Of a DNA stretch of 64,000 bases, positions 13,381 through 25,500 are shown one piece after another. The stretch comes from Linnemannia schmuckeri. Lineage: Eukaryota > Mortierellomycota > Mortierellomycetes > Mortierellales > Mortierellaceae. The translations under genes were made by a program, and so were the position numbers. The first letter of the stretch is position 1, and each line of letters opens with the position of its first letter. The notes below the pieces were generated by a model. The model was not told the origin of the DNA. It did no database searches and saw nothing but the letters and a program-made list of their open reading frames with translations. The DNA is taken from contig JANATG010000005.1 of NCBI GenBank assembly GCA_029449235.1, forward strand, positions 1,736,001 through 1,800,000. Reading direction: 5' to 3'.

Positions 13381-14796
13381 TTAGATGTCCTTTTTGTTCT
13401 CAGACTTGACGCCCTTGAGCTTCTTCTCCATGGCAGTGTTCTCATCAGCCATGCGCAAATACTCCTGCTGCTGCTGGCTGGCCTGCTTCTTCAAGTTCTC
13501 AAGGTCGCGACGGGTCGACTCGTGGCTGGCAACAATCTCAGTCAAATCCTTGAGCTCCTTCTTCAAGTTGCTCTCAGACTCCAGAACACGCTGGTACTCC
13601 TTGCTCTGCTGGGCAGCCTATTACATTATAAAAAGAAACGATGTGTATTAGAACTCTATGTGCTGGCAGGTGGTTGGCTGGTAATTTGCATGTGTCATGC
13701 AATAGAGCAAAACACTTGGTAAGCAATTTTGGAGAATCTTACCTGCTTCTTGACAATTTCCATCTTTTCCTCGCTCTTGAGCAAATCCAAGATCATGAAG
13801 AAGGTGCGGTTCAAGATCAACGACAAGAACAAGGTGAATCCAGTAAGGTACCTGATAGAGTGGATATTCATCAAAGATAATAAAGTATGCTGTCAGTACC
13901 ACTCACGTTCATGATGACACGACATTGTAAAGCTCTATTGTACAGCATGAAGAAAGAGATACGTACATGTTGCGCTGAGCGTAGAAACGTCTAGCAGCAA
14001 CGGTGGTCTCGGTGTGGGGGTGATGGTGGTGGGTGGTATCATTGTTGACCTCTTCGACCTTGATGACACGGTTCAACGAGTCTAGAATATGAACAAGAAA
14101 AGGGGAAAGGCTAGTTATTACACAACGGCCAATTGCAATAATGATGACATTTTTCTGCGAGACAACTTTTTTCCATTTTTCGTGCTATTGCTTTAAAAAA
14201 AACTCACCAATGAACAGGATAAACACAAAGCTGTTTTGCATAACAGATAGAAGACAAAGAAACGAAACACGATGGTCAGAACAATGCTCAACGAGAAGAT
14301 TAACCAAGGAAAGCACGCCTGATACGACTTCCTGCCAAGGGAACCAAAACGACTTACATGAAGACAATCTTCATGACATATTGGATGTTGGCCATGAAAG
14401 GAGACTTGGAGAGGAAGTTGAGCATTCCTCTTCTCCACTTGAATGGCAAGGGGAGCTATGTGATAACAAAGAGGGACACGCGACACGATTGGTTTGCTTT
14501 TTAGTATTGTCGTTGAGAGGGGGGTTATTTTCCTTTTTTCTTGTTATGAACCCCGCCTTTGTTCCTTGTTTCCTCGTAGAAAAAAGCGCCTTGTCCAGTT
14601 TTTCTCTTTGTCATCGACTTACAATCAGGAAGATGAATGTGATCATCTAAAGAAGGTGGAGGAACAACAGATGGATGCGTCAGTTCATACGAAGAACAAC
14701 ATAAAGGTAGATTGCAGTGCTGTTGTTGGTGTTGTTGGTGTTGTAGCTTACCTCTGTCATCAAGAGGGTGAAGACCATGGTGTAGGGAAGCGACAT
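13381..14796 (-). CDS. BAP31/Yet-family ER membrane chaperone
   Basis: Endoplasmic-reticulum membrane protein of the B-cell receptor-associated 31 family (yeast Yet1-3), linked to export and quality control of membrane proteins. Seven exons (14796-14752, 14646-14623, 14455-14358, 14230-14208, 14081-13967, 13851-13743, 13617-13381) join in frame to 216 residues. The N-terminus MSLPYTMVFTLLMTE and the block LPLPFKWRRGMLNFL are family hallmarks. Three hydrophobic segments are followed by a C-terminal coiled coil. The last four residues are KKDI, a dilysine KKxx retrieval signal like that of animal BAP31. The loop before the third hydrophobic segment holds a His cluster (HHHHPH). Exons 2 and 4 are only 24 and 23 bp. 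The gene shares orientation with its DUF1764 neighbour but has its own upstream space. Confidence 0.93.
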
Positions 14797-15266
14797 TCTC
14801 GGTTATATTTCTGTCGTCGAAAGAGAGATAAGGATGTTGTTGTTGGTTGGTTGAGAAAGAAAGAGTGAAGTAGGAAGGGTATGCGGGAAACGCTTTTAAA
14901 GGAAGTAAAAGAAAAAAAGACACGACCAGAAAAAGAAAAAAGCTCGTGCTTCTTGGCGAAACGAATCTTTCGCTATGAAAATGTGACGTGGCATAGCAGA
15001 CTGAGAGAACTTGTTTCCTCTGCGAGACCATTAACGGACTTTTGGGCCAAGCATTGGAGAGAATTTATTATTGAGAGCCATATCAATACTTTACAATGTC
15101 AAACAACAAAACTTTGTTACGAACAAAACAAACGAACGAAATACAACAACAACAACACCAACAACAGTAACAATACCAGAACGCGTCGGTGCCTTGGCAA
15201 TTGGCTTGGCTTTTCTACCACAGTTTTCTTACTACTTCAATGATGCGTTTTATTATCTTTTAGTTC
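14797..15266. other. Intergenic between BAP31-like gene and DUF1764 gene
   Basis: About 470 bp. It should hold the promoter of the BAP31-like gene and the 3' end of the DUF1764 gene. It contains a short CAA-type repeat near 15140-15180. No coding sequence is supported. Confidence 0.5.
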
Positions 15267-16180
15267 CTAGTAGCAGCACTCGCAGTCAAAGGGACACTTT
15301 TCGGTATCGCCTCCCTTGCCAATGTTCAAATCGTGGATATCAAAGAGACGCAGTCCATCGTCCGTTCGGCGCTTGCCTTTCTTCTCTAGCTCATCATCAC
15401 TGTCCGGGCCATCCTCCCTGACACGCTTGAACTTTTGAATCTTTGCCGCTGCCGCTGCTGCTGCGGCCGCTGCTGGACGCTCATTAAACACCACAGCCTC
15501 GACCTTGGGTCCACTCTTGGCCTTTGTCGTCGTCACCTTCGACGCTGTCGCTGTCGCTGCTGGTGCCTTGCTGCTTCTCTCGATCTGAGACTTTCCTGTG
15601 GACTTGCTTTTCTTCTTGGCCAGCAATTTAGCGATCGCAGCCTCTTCCGACTCGTTCTGCTCCTCCTCGTCAAACATCAATTCCGCGTCCACCTCTTCCT
15701 CATCCTCATCCTCATCGTCAGAAGGGCCGTCATCAAGAGATTCACCCAATGGAGTAAAGTCCTCCTCCTCTTCGCTATCGCTCTTCTCTGGCTCAGCCTC
15801 CTTCGCCTTCTTCTTTTTGTCACCTTTGGAATTTGTGGTGGTAGTGGCTGTTGAATCCTTTGCCTTGCCGGCCTTCTCCTGCTTTGATCCCTTCGATCCT
15901 GTGCTCTTCTCCAATGCTGCTGCCTTTGGCGACTTTGATGACGATTCCGTAATGGTCCTCGTGCTGAAAATATCGTCGATCTCTGACGCCTTGGTAGCTA
16001 GATTGAACATGTACAGAATTGGTATGCTTTGTTAGCTACGTTTTGTATTCGAACATTGCTGGATATGGCAATTAAACGAGTTGGTGTCTAACCTGTCTTC
16101 TTGATTGTATCCTTTACGGAAGTGCTGGGTTTGACGGTGGTTTTCTGGATGACCTTCTTCATTGTCTTCTTGGGAGGCAT
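15267..16180 (-). CDS. DUF1764 domain protein
   Basis: Conserved eukaryotic protein of unknown function. Two exons (16180-16093 and 15997-15267) give 272 residues. The N-terminus MPPKKTMKKVIQKT is basic. The middle is low-complexity: long acidic runs, Lys-rich runs and a polyalanine tract (about 10 Ala). The C-terminus carries the family signature: a DDGLRLFDIHDLNIGKGG block followed by a terminal CPFDCECC cysteine cluster, which looks like a small metal site. Composition suggests a nuclear or nucleolar protein, but that is inference. Its start lies 251 bp from the LETM1 gene start, so the two are divergently transcribed and may share a promoter region. Confidence 0.85.
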
Positions 16181-16431
16181 GGCGATGGTTGATGTGCGGC
16201 GTGTGTTGGTTTAGAGGTGATCACAGGCTGGTGAGAGCAAAGCATTTTTTTTTTCTTTTTTTCCTTTTCTAGTACAAACTGATCGCACAACGCACAATAA
16301 AAACAGCAACAGCAGTCACCTTTGCGCCCATTAGTGTGTTCGGATTGTCCAGGTACAGCACTGGATAAATTAATGGGTGCGGACCCTTTCGCTTTTCTCA
16401 TCTCTCCTCCTCCCTCACACCACCCGCCGAC

Positions 16432-18253
16432 ATGTCAGGAACACTCATCAGAGCTGCAAACAGAATCGGCCACCAGGTCAACACCAGGAGTCTGTATGTT
16501 TTTGAAGAAGGAAGCATGCTTACTCACTTTACTTGCAACAAGAACCCCACACCTTCAATCGAAACTCCAACCAGGAAAATCGGATAACTAACCGTGTCTG
16601 CCTGGATCCCATGCTGTGTGTTTAGGTCTATGCTGGCCCCTTCGAGCTCCCATATCGGTCTCCTGCTCAGACAGCCTCAGTACTCCACTCGGTAAAGCTT
16701 ATCATCTCAGATCAATTGAACAAGGCGCGTTAATGACAACCAGCAGACCACACCCAACTTATTTCAGTGACATCTATGTTTGGTGGATCAATCAATAGGT
16801 ACACCCCTCTCCTCTCTCAGTTCTTCCAGTCATCATTCTATTCTACCACCACCTCAGGATCATCCAAGGACAAAAACGAACCTGTTCATCCTACGCCAGC
16901 ACCCGTCGAAGATCTCGCAAAGGCACTCAAGACCGGATCTGCTGGATCGATTGCCCCTGAGAGCAGCCTCTATACCGTCCCTGCACCTGAATCCCCAGCA
17001 CCCACCGGCGTCGTTGGCAAGGCAAAGGATTTCTTTCGTAAGGGCAAGGAGATCGTCATTCAGTGCAAGGATGGCGTAAAGCTGCTCTGGGTCAACAAAA
17101 GGGTCGTCAAGGAACTGAAGAAGGCCCAGAAGGAGGAAGGACATATCCTCACCCGCCGCGAGTTCCAGCTCGTAAGTTTCTTACTCTGGATTGATCGCTT
17201 CTATCTGCAACCGGCGTGCATATAGCTTTCAATGTGCTCACCAGTTTTTTTCCTTGCTATGTTGGTAAACTTGCATGATAATAGGTGAACAAGACAGAGA
17301 CCGATCTGAAGCGTATGATTCCCTTTGGTCTCGTCTTCCTGCTTGCGACTGAGTACATCCCTTTGATCATTATTTTCGCCCCTCAAATGATTCCTTCCAC
17401 CTGTGTCACCCCCACTCAATTGGTAAGAACGAACACTCTCGTGGGTCTTGCACTCTGCCAGTATGTGCCATGTGTTGTTCGACTGTTATCTGACGTGCCT
17501 GCTTCTTCATTTATAATAGGAAAACCGCCGTAAGAAGATTCATGAGAAGCGTTGCGCTATGACTGAGAAACTGATCCGTCTGAACCATCGTGAGGTAAGA
17601 GGCTGGACTGGATAATACTGGAAGATACACTTATCGCAATGAAACCTGCATGCAAAGAGAACCCGATCTAACTCTTTGACTTTTATTTTTATACACACAG
17701 ATCACCAAGGAGACGCTCGCCAATTACAACTCGTTCATCGCAACCTCCAAGAAATACGGCGAGGGGTTCGACTATGACATTATCGACCGTGAGCACCTCG
17801 CATCATTCTGCAAGTAAGTTTTTTCTGAGTCAGTTGATATCTCCACGGATCTGGTGTATGACTTTGGAGAACAAGCCATAACGCAGACAGATCAAATTAG
17901 CTCACCGGTACCTTACATATTCCTTTCCTACTAGGTTCATGGGATTGAGTGGATTCGGACCCAAGTTCATGTTGAAGAAGCGGTTGAACAAGCACATGAC
18001 CTATATTAAGCAGGACGATGAGTTGATTCAGAAGGACGGCATTGACTCGTTGACGTTTGCAGAGTTGCAGTTGGCCAACGAGGAGCGCGGTATGCGGTCG
18101 TTGGAGGTCAGCAAGGAGCATTTGGAAAAGTCGCTTGCTTACTGGTTGAAGCTGAGCCTGAGCAAGGAAACCGAGGTGCCTCCAGCACTGATGGTCTTTA
18201 GCCGGATGTTCCTACTGCACTCGACCTTCAAGTCGGATCCTATCAAAAAATAG
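16432..18253 (+). CDS. MDM38: LETM1-domain mitochondrial inner-membrane protein (Mdm38/Ylh47 type)
   Basis: Family members sit in the mitochondrial inner membrane, support K+/H+ or cation exchange and bind mitochondrial ribosomes. Seven exons (16432-16493, 16626-16691, 16799-17171, 17285-17422, 17520-17594, 17701-17813, 17935-18253) join in frame to 381 residues. The first about 45 residues are Arg- and Ser-rich without acids, as in a mitochondrial presequence. A Pro-rich linker follows. The membrane segment is in exon 4 near residues 178-202 and is preceded by a charged block and followed by MIPST, as in LETM1. The C-terminal ribosome-binding-like domain is seen in exons 6-7 (FMGLSGFGPKFMLKKRL). 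The protein is shorter at the C-terminus than yeast Mdm38 and lacks an obvious EF hand. Which yeast paralogue it matches is not resolved. Confidence 0.9.
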
Positions 18254-18698
18254 AAGACTCGCTACTGCCAGGATGTACCATATACGACTACAAGTACGAT
18301 AGATGATGAGAAAAATAAACAATAGAAAACTAAGAATGCAATACTAGTTAGTGTGCGACCCATGGCGTGCTGCGTTGCGTGCGGAGCTTTCCTTTGTCAT
18401 CATCTTGCCCTGTATCTTCCTTTTTTGAGGTCTGGACTCTCATTTGATCCCTCTTCAACTTCCCCACGCCACGAATATCAAATGTGGCTCACTTTCGCCG
18501 TTGTTCGAGTCAGAGGTCGGGCTCCACCGAGTCAGACTATTTTTTTGTTTCCCTTCTTTAAACTTCTCCTCTTCCATTCCTCTCTCTCTTTCCTTCATTC
18601 CTTCTACATCGCAGTCCCTCTCCTCGACAACAAGTACAACAACAACCGACCAACCGACCGACCGACTCATCACTACCAACACACACACATACAATACA
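18254..18698. other. Intergenic: promoter region of the Sno1/Pdx2 gene
   Basis: About 445 bp between the LETM1 stop and the Sno1 start. It contains a twin GAGTCA motif (annotated separately), a pyrimidine-rich stretch at 18540-18620 and a GACC/CACA-rich leader just before the ATG. Confidence 0.55.
18507..18534 (+). promoter_or_regulatory. Twin Gcn4-type (TGACTC) sites upstream of Sno1
   Basis: The 9-mer CGAGTCAGA occurs twice, with GAGTCA cores at 18507-18512 and 18529-18534, 22 bp apart (about two helical turns). The cores lie 192 and 165 bp before the ATG. GAGTCA is the complement of TGACTC, the core bound by Gcn4/CPC1-type bZIP factors. Yeast SNZ1/SNO1 are Gcn4-responsive, which makes the placement plausible. 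Binding here is inferred. Confidence 0.45.
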
Positions 18699-19526
18699 AT
18701 GGCCCAGGAACAGCAAGAACATAAGCAGATCAGAGTCGGTGTCTTGGGTAAGGACGAACAACTTTAAGGCAGAGATCACTTTCCTGATCAGGACAAAAAA
18801 AGTCGACTCCTTATTTTCTCGCACTAAGAGACTGAACTGACTCACACAGACTACGTTCCTCTTCCTCTTCTTCATATGCACCTTGGTAACGATGATTGAT
18901 AAATAGCTCTTCAGGGAGCATTCGCAGAACACATCATTCTCCTCAACACACTCCCCCAGGTCTCCGAGGCCGTTGCAGTTCGCAACGCCGAAGAGATCTC
19001 CAAGGTCGATGCGCTTGTTATCCCAGGAGGAGAGTCGACTACCATGGCCCTTATTGCGGAAAGATCCGGCTTCTGGCCCGCCCTCCAGGAGTTTGTCCGG
19101 ACACACCCCACCTGGGGAACCTGCGCCGGCTTGATCCTCCTCTCTGAATACATCACCTCGGGCGGTACCCTCAAGGGCGACCAGAAGTTATTGGGTGGTC
19201 TTGGGATCAGCATCAAGCGTAACGCATTTGGCACACAAAAGGAGAGCTTTGAGGCTGGACTCCATGTGGAGGGCCTTGAGAATGCTGAGAGGTTGTTCCC
19301 TGGAGTGTTTATCCGTGCGCCTGTTATTGATGAGATCTTGAAGCCTGATGAGGTTGAGATTGTTGCCAAGCTGGAGCAAGATTATGGCAAGACCCCCAAG
19401 GGTACGATTGTTGCAGTCAAGCAGGGGCATTTGTTGGGATCTGCCTTCCACCCTGAGTTGACTCATGATAACCGGATGCACTTGTTCTTTGTCAAGATGG
19501 CCCAGGACTGGATTGCCAAGCACTAG
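18699..19526 (+). CDS. SNO1: Pyridoxal 5'-phosphate synthase glutaminase subunit (PdxT/Pdx2/Sno1)
   Basis: Class I glutamine amidotransferase that hydrolyses glutamine and channels ammonia to the Snz/Pdx1 synthase in the DXP-independent vitamin B6 route; cytosolic. Two exons (18699-18747 and 18907-19526) give 222 residues, the usual length. The N-terminus reads RVGVLALQGAFAEH, the family start. The PGGEST motif precedes the catalytic Cys89 in GTCAGLI. The His-Glu pair is in FHPEL (His198, Glu200), completing the triad. The intron splits the codon of Ala17 inside the first conserved motif. The partner synthase gene is not in this window, unlike yeast where SNZ and SNO are adjacent. Confidence 0.95.
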
Positions 19527-19724
19527 AAATAGGCTATAGAGTAGACACACGCATTATTTCATTAGACAACGCATATCAATACATTCATAGAGTCAAAAAT
19601 CGAAAACGTGACTACGAAATGCCTAACAGCTTTCTGCGTGCTGTTCACCCCGTTTCCTTTTGTCCCTACAGTGCCCAACACCTTTCCTGCCCTTCCCTTC
19701 CCCTTCAACCGTCTTTTAACTCTT

Positions 19725-19774
19725 CCTCCTCCTCCTCCTCCTCCTCCTCCTCCTCCTCCTTCTCCTCCTCTTCC
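19725..19774 (+). repeat. (TCC)n microsatellite in the Env7-like leader
   Basis: A nearly pure CCT/TCC trinucleotide run ends about 50 bp before the ATG at 19824. It probably lies in the 5' leader or core promoter. Confidence 0.8.
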
Positions 19775-19823
19775 TCGCCAACGAATACATCCTCACTCAG
19801 ACTAGCAGTCCTCAACCCGAACA

Positions 19824-21878
19824 ATGAACATCAACCCACAGGCACTCCTGGCAACCATCACCGACGCCATCGGACAACTTACAGGATGCTGCATGCCAAA
19901 CCCTACTCTTTACATCAACCGCCGCTCATTCAAGGTCATCAAACTCCTCGGTGAAGGGTAAGGATAATAAGAAAGAGAATCTTGGTAAAGACTATTCTTT
20001 TGGGGTATCCCTTTCCCAAGTACGCCAGTGAACCCTGTTCGAAGGCAAGCGATAGAGCGGTGCTCTTCTTCAGAACAACTTTCGCTCTCACTCTCTGTCG
20101 TTTTTACGTCCCACTACTTTCTCGCACGCTCTACCAATTGGTGCCGCAATTCTCCCCTTCCGCACTCAACTGTCTACAAGAATGGGAAAAAGGCAGGCCA
20201 GAATGATATATTTCCACTTTCCCATTTGCAATACTCGCCCCAACCTAACCTTTTAACCTGCCCCCCTTGCTCCTGTATCAATTGAAAAACACAATAGTGG
20301 ATTCAGTTTTGTGTACTTGGTTCAGGATGTGGCGACAGGAAGACTCTATGCGTTGAAGAAGATCCGGTGTCCCTTTGGTAGCGAGGGAGTGCAGGATGCT
20401 ATGAAGGAGGCGGAAATGTACAGGACCTTCCAGCATGAGAACGTGATCAAAGTCATGGTACGTCCTTTTTTTGGTATTTCAAAACTCCCTTCTTATCTTC
20501 TCTTCTTCATCTTGACAAACGACGCAAAGACAACAAGATATATGGCTGTCATAAGGACTACCGGGGGAGAGAAAGAGAAAAAGGCGACAGGGGACGCAGT
20601 ATGACGATCAGCAATTATCGCAAGGAGCATGCCTCTCCTTTTTTTTATGTTGTAAAATAATACATGCCTCGCTTTTTTTTTTTTTTTTTTGGCTAACGCA
20701 TTCGCCCATTTTCCTTTTTTTTTTTTTTTTTTTTTGCTTTTGGCAACAATAGGACACCTGTGTGGTATCGGACAAGGATGGGAGCAAGATTGTATACATA
20801 TTCCTGCCCTACTACAAACGTGGCAATCTTTTGGACGCCATCTCTGCAAACCTGCTCCACCACACCCATTTCTCAGAGCCGGATATGTTACGATTCTTCC
20901 GAGGCGTTTGCTACGGAGTGAGAGCCCTCCACTGCCACCGTCTGCCCAATGTTCCCATCAGCTCACGGGAGGATGAGGATGCTTTAAATAGCGGCATTGA
21001 GGCGTGGGATTCTCGCGACGGTCGGACTAGCATGAGGCGGCAAGGATCTTCATTGTCGTTTGCGGGATCAGAGAACGGGACTGGATTGACTGATATGAGC
21101 AGATCCACACCAAGTACAAATGGTTCCGCTGCCACTGCGGGTGCAGCTACAGGTGGCAGTGGCCTCGGACCGGCTCAGGATAATGACGCGGTAATTGTGC
21201 CCTTTGCACATAGGGATATTAAGCCAGCCAATGTGCTAATTGCAGATGATGGACAGACGCCGGTGCTGATGGACTTTGGGTCGATGGCCAGGGCTCGGGT
21301 CAAGATCCAGACGAGACAGCAGGCACTGTTTGAGCAGGATGTAGCAGCAGAGAAGTGTTCTATGCCGTACAGAGCTCCCGAGCTGTTTGATGTCAAGACT
21401 GGATCTACCCTGGACGAGAAAGTTGACATTTGGGTACGCCATCTCTGCTTTTTTTATGCTATATCTTTGTTTCTTTTTGCTGTGCTGCCATCATTATTCA
21501 GTCATTTATCTATGCTTCCATTGTGTTCTTGTGGTCTCTTTGTCCTTTTTTATTCGTTGAGAGTGAAATGGTAATTATATATCAATTGTACTGATATCCT
21601 TTTCACTATGTGCATGATAATAGTCTCTGGGATGCTTGTTGTATGCGATGGCGTATGGCACGTCTCCGTTTGAGACGAACCAGATTAATCAGGGAGGGTC
21701 GATTGCGCTTGCAGTTCTGAACGGCACTGTACGGTTCCCTACTGTTGACCAAGCAGACCGGTATTCGTCCGAGTTGCGCGACTTGATCAAGGCGATGTTG
21801 GTGGTTGACCCTGCGATGCGGCTGGATATCCACGAGGTCATTGAGCGCGTCGATCTCCTCTTGACCCGACCTCTTTGA
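19824..21878 (+). CDS. ENV7: Env7/STK16-type (NAK family) serine/threonine kinase
   Basis: Membrane-associated kinase of the NAK family; yeast Env7 acts at the vacuole in fusion control and animal STK16 at the Golgi. Four exons (19824-19957, 20298-20457, 20753-21433, 21624-21878) give 409 residues. The Gly-rich loop GEGGFSFVYLV spans the first intron. The VAIK-type lysine is in ALKKIRCPFG, the catalytic loop HRDIKPAN is at about 251-258, and the Mg loop MDFGSMA, CSMPYRAPE and DIWSLGCLLYAMAYG follow. About 80 low-complexity residues are inserted before the catalytic loop (roughly 167-245), longer than in animal STK16. There is no N-myristoylation glycine, but a Cys pair at residues 22-23 precedes the kinase domain, comparable to the palmitoylated Cys string of yeast Env7. 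The second intron holds two long T runs. Confidence 0.92.
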
Positions 21879-22593
21879 GGTGAGGCGAGCAAAGGACACG
21901 ATTATTTAGGGAAAGCTAGCAAATAAACCATTGATGATACCAATTTCGAATTATGTGAAGAGGGATGAGAAACGGACAAGGAACAAAGAGACGAGGGAAC
22001 AAAGGCACAATGGACGGCACATGTGAAGTTAACAGCTATTGGTTGCAGTCAAACAAGGTTTTTTTTTCATTTTGTAGACTATGTAACCTATGACGCTGTG
22101 GAGTCATACAACGACTGCCCCTGTCCAGCCGCTCTAATTGGGAGCCGGGGATTCAGCTGTGTCATCTTTCTCCGTGGGCGAGTTGTCTCTTCTTTCTCTC
22201 TTCTTTTGCTCGTCTTTCGTCTTCACTTCTTCTTCTTGTCCTCTTTTGTTCTCTCATTCATTTCATTTCTTTCATTCACAATCCTCTCTCCCTCTCCTTC
22301 CCTTCCTCTTCCTTCATTTTACATTCAGCCGGCAAACAATAAGAAAGGAAAACAAGAAAGAAGACCGAAACAAACAAACACTCTTTCTTCTCTTACTCGC
22401 CCTTCTCCCCTCCTCCTCCTTTTCACTTTTACTTCTTTTCTTTCCTTCAAACCGACCTTTCTTTTTTTTCGTGTTTTCCCTTCTTCCTTTCCTTTTCTTT
22501 CGTCTCTTTTCCTTCACATCCATCCCTCCCTCACTCCGAAACAACAACAACACACGCCACCACAACCATATATCCGCCTTTTCTTCGTAAACA
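21879..22593. other. Intergenic: promoter of the PDK-family kinase
   Basis: About 715 bp, strongly pyrimidine-rich on the plus strand from 22180 to 22560, as in other leaders in this window. No gene supported. Confidence 0.5.
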
Positions 22594-25500
22594 ATGAACC
22601 AGACCAAGGCCGCCCTACATGCCCTTCCCAGTGGCCTCATCAACCGGCTCTGTCGATCTAAAGCTACAAGACTCTCTGTAAGTTGAAAAGTCAAGGAGCG
22701 GGGTGAACCAAACTACTGCATTCATTCATCTCTCCCCGATCCACATTTTTGACACTGTATTACGGAAAATATTGTCTTTTTTGAAGCTAACAGCCTTTTT
22801 TTTCATTTTTATTATGTGAGAATAGTTGAAGCAGATGTACACACTTGGAAGGTAAAAATGTGGATCAACAAAGTTGCAATCAAGCGCAAGCGGAAGGAAA
22901 CGAAGGGTGGCAAGGAAGCAATCGAACGATTTACGATTTGGCGAATATCGGAAAGAGGAGGACACGGATGTGAAAAGAGAGGGGGACGACATGTTCAATG
23001 ACATGGGTCATTGAGATATGTGGACTAGCACCCAGGCTAAGACATTAGTCTAGGGGATGGATAGTTTTGTCCTTGTTGTTCTTGCATCCCAATTCTTCTC
23101 TCCCTTGCCCTTCACCAACCATCCACCCTTGTACTTTTGCGCTCATTACCTTTCCTCTTCCTCGCCATTTGGATTGTTATGTACCTGGGGCACCTTAGTC
23201 AATGTTTTGCATATGAAAAGAGACTTTTTTTTTCTTTGGTTGGTCTCACTCAGGCTAAAAAAATAATATATCCCTCACACGCCAATTCTAATACCAACAC
23301 AATGCTCAATGTCGATGCGGGTTCCTCGATCCCTATTTCATCCTTCTACTATAAACTAGACATGTCCTCGAGTCAAAGAGCCAGGGTGCGCTGGCCATTC
23401 CTGCCGTTTTCCTCCACCAAGAACTGCCTATCCGTCTTTCACACGCCCTCAAGATGCTCAACTCCAACTCGCTCCCCATCAACATGACCGACATGCCCAA
23501 CTTTCAGGCCATCTTTGCCTCCTACCTCGAGGATATTAGGTATGTCTTCCCTCTTGCACTTGCTCCAACTTTAACGTTTATTTATTTATATTTTGGTTTG
23601 TGTGCCTCTCATTTTTTCTTCTACCCCTCTTTCCAACCCGAGTAAGATTTTTTTTTGTTGTTGTTTGAGCGATGACACATTGCAGTCATCACAAGTAAGG
23701 AAATGTGGAGAAACACGGGTGAACAAGGGTTTGTTCTTTGCCCTCCTTATCCACCCTTTTTCACTTCTCACTTTTTTTTTCCCTCCGTGCATATCCATTC
23801 GGCCAATGCACGCTTGTTAAACACCTGTTTCCAATGAGAGACATTGGACATTGGCAGAGACAGAAACAGAGAGGGAAGGAAGAGGGTTAAACATTGGACC
23901 TGAGGTGTGGCGTGCATCATGCCATGAGGTGTTTTCATCATCTTGTCTTGCCTTGCCAACGCTCCTCACCTCACTCTACCTGCCCGTTCGCTCCAACCCC
24001 TTGGCTGCTGCTGTTGATCTCGACCAGGATACAAAAACTTGCAAAGGAAAATAACCCTCACTCGTCACAACAAATGGGTTTAGAGTTCTTTGCTCTTTCT
24101 GATAGGATCAACAGCAATACGTCTTCTGCGTGTTTGGTGCAAGCGAATCGTTCTTTTTTTGTTGTCCTCAGAGGAGGTTATTATTTGCTGTCTACACATG
24201 ACATTTTACTTTGTTGTCCCTTTTATTCTCACACGCCCTTGTTCATGCACTTCGACCCGAACAACTACTGACAAAGTTACAACCCTGTGTATCTGAGAAT
24301 AATTTTTAACATACGAAAATGCCTTTCCTATATCTACATAGCATGATCACACAGATGCCAAAGCCATCAACACCACAACTGGAGGAAGAGTTCACAGCCC
24401 TGTTAAGGAACTTGGAACAGCGTCACAAGATCAAGATTCTCGCTATCAGCAAGGGCTTCAGGGAACTCATGGACAACGTCCAACGACAGTGCATCGAACA
24501 GGATCCAGCAGGCAACAGCTCGCTCTTCTACCACAACGGCAAAGGCTGGACCATTGACCCCCAGGCTGACAGAGCCATCCAGACCTTCTTTAATCGGTTC
24601 TACACCATCAACCTTGGTACCCGGCTCTTAATCGGTAAGAAGAGGTCGCTGGATTGTTGTCGAGTGTCCTGAGGCTTTTAATGCAGATACGGGCATGAAC
24701 TAACGACTGATTCCCAATGGATCCTAATAGGCGAGCATTTGGCGCTTCATGACAGAGGATTGAATTTGGTGCAGCGTGTCAACCCCCTCGCCATCTCAAA
24801 GCGCGCCATTCGGGACGCTCAAAAGGTGTGTGCCGCACATTACGGCCAGTCGGCGCCCTCGGTGCTGATCCACACGCCCAACCCAGACATCTCGACAACA
24901 TATGTGGACGAGTTCTTGCACAGGAATATCTATGAGCTTCTCAAGAACGCCATGAGGGCGACCTCTGAGACACACCTCAACAACGGCTCGCCCGTCTCGC
25001 TCGGGCTTTCGTCTTCCACAAGCAGCAGCCGGTCAAAACTGCCCCCAGTCAAACTGGTCTTGGTGGATGGTGGTGAGGATGTGACGATCAAGATCTCGGA
25101 TGAGGGCGGTGGAATGGCTCTGAGCGAAATGGACAAGATCTGGAGCTATGTTCATTCAGGAGATTCGTCCAGTCTACGCCAGTCGTCGTCTAGCAATACG
25201 GCAGCAAAGGAAAAACAACAACAGGAAGTGCCCAAGACTACAACGACGACGACGCCATTCCAGCCATCGGCTCCCAATACCTCGGCGTTGCTCACATCGG
25301 ACGTGTCGCCAACACAGACCGAGTCTAGGAACGTCCTCCGCACAGCGGATTCGATGACCGTAATGGGAGGATTGGCGAGCGAGGCAAAAGATTATTTGGA
25401 CTTGCCCCTGAATGGATCGGGCCATGGATTACCTCTGGCTAGGTTGATTGCGCGATATTTTGGAGGCGACCTGTCGTTGATCTCGATGGAGGGCTATGGC

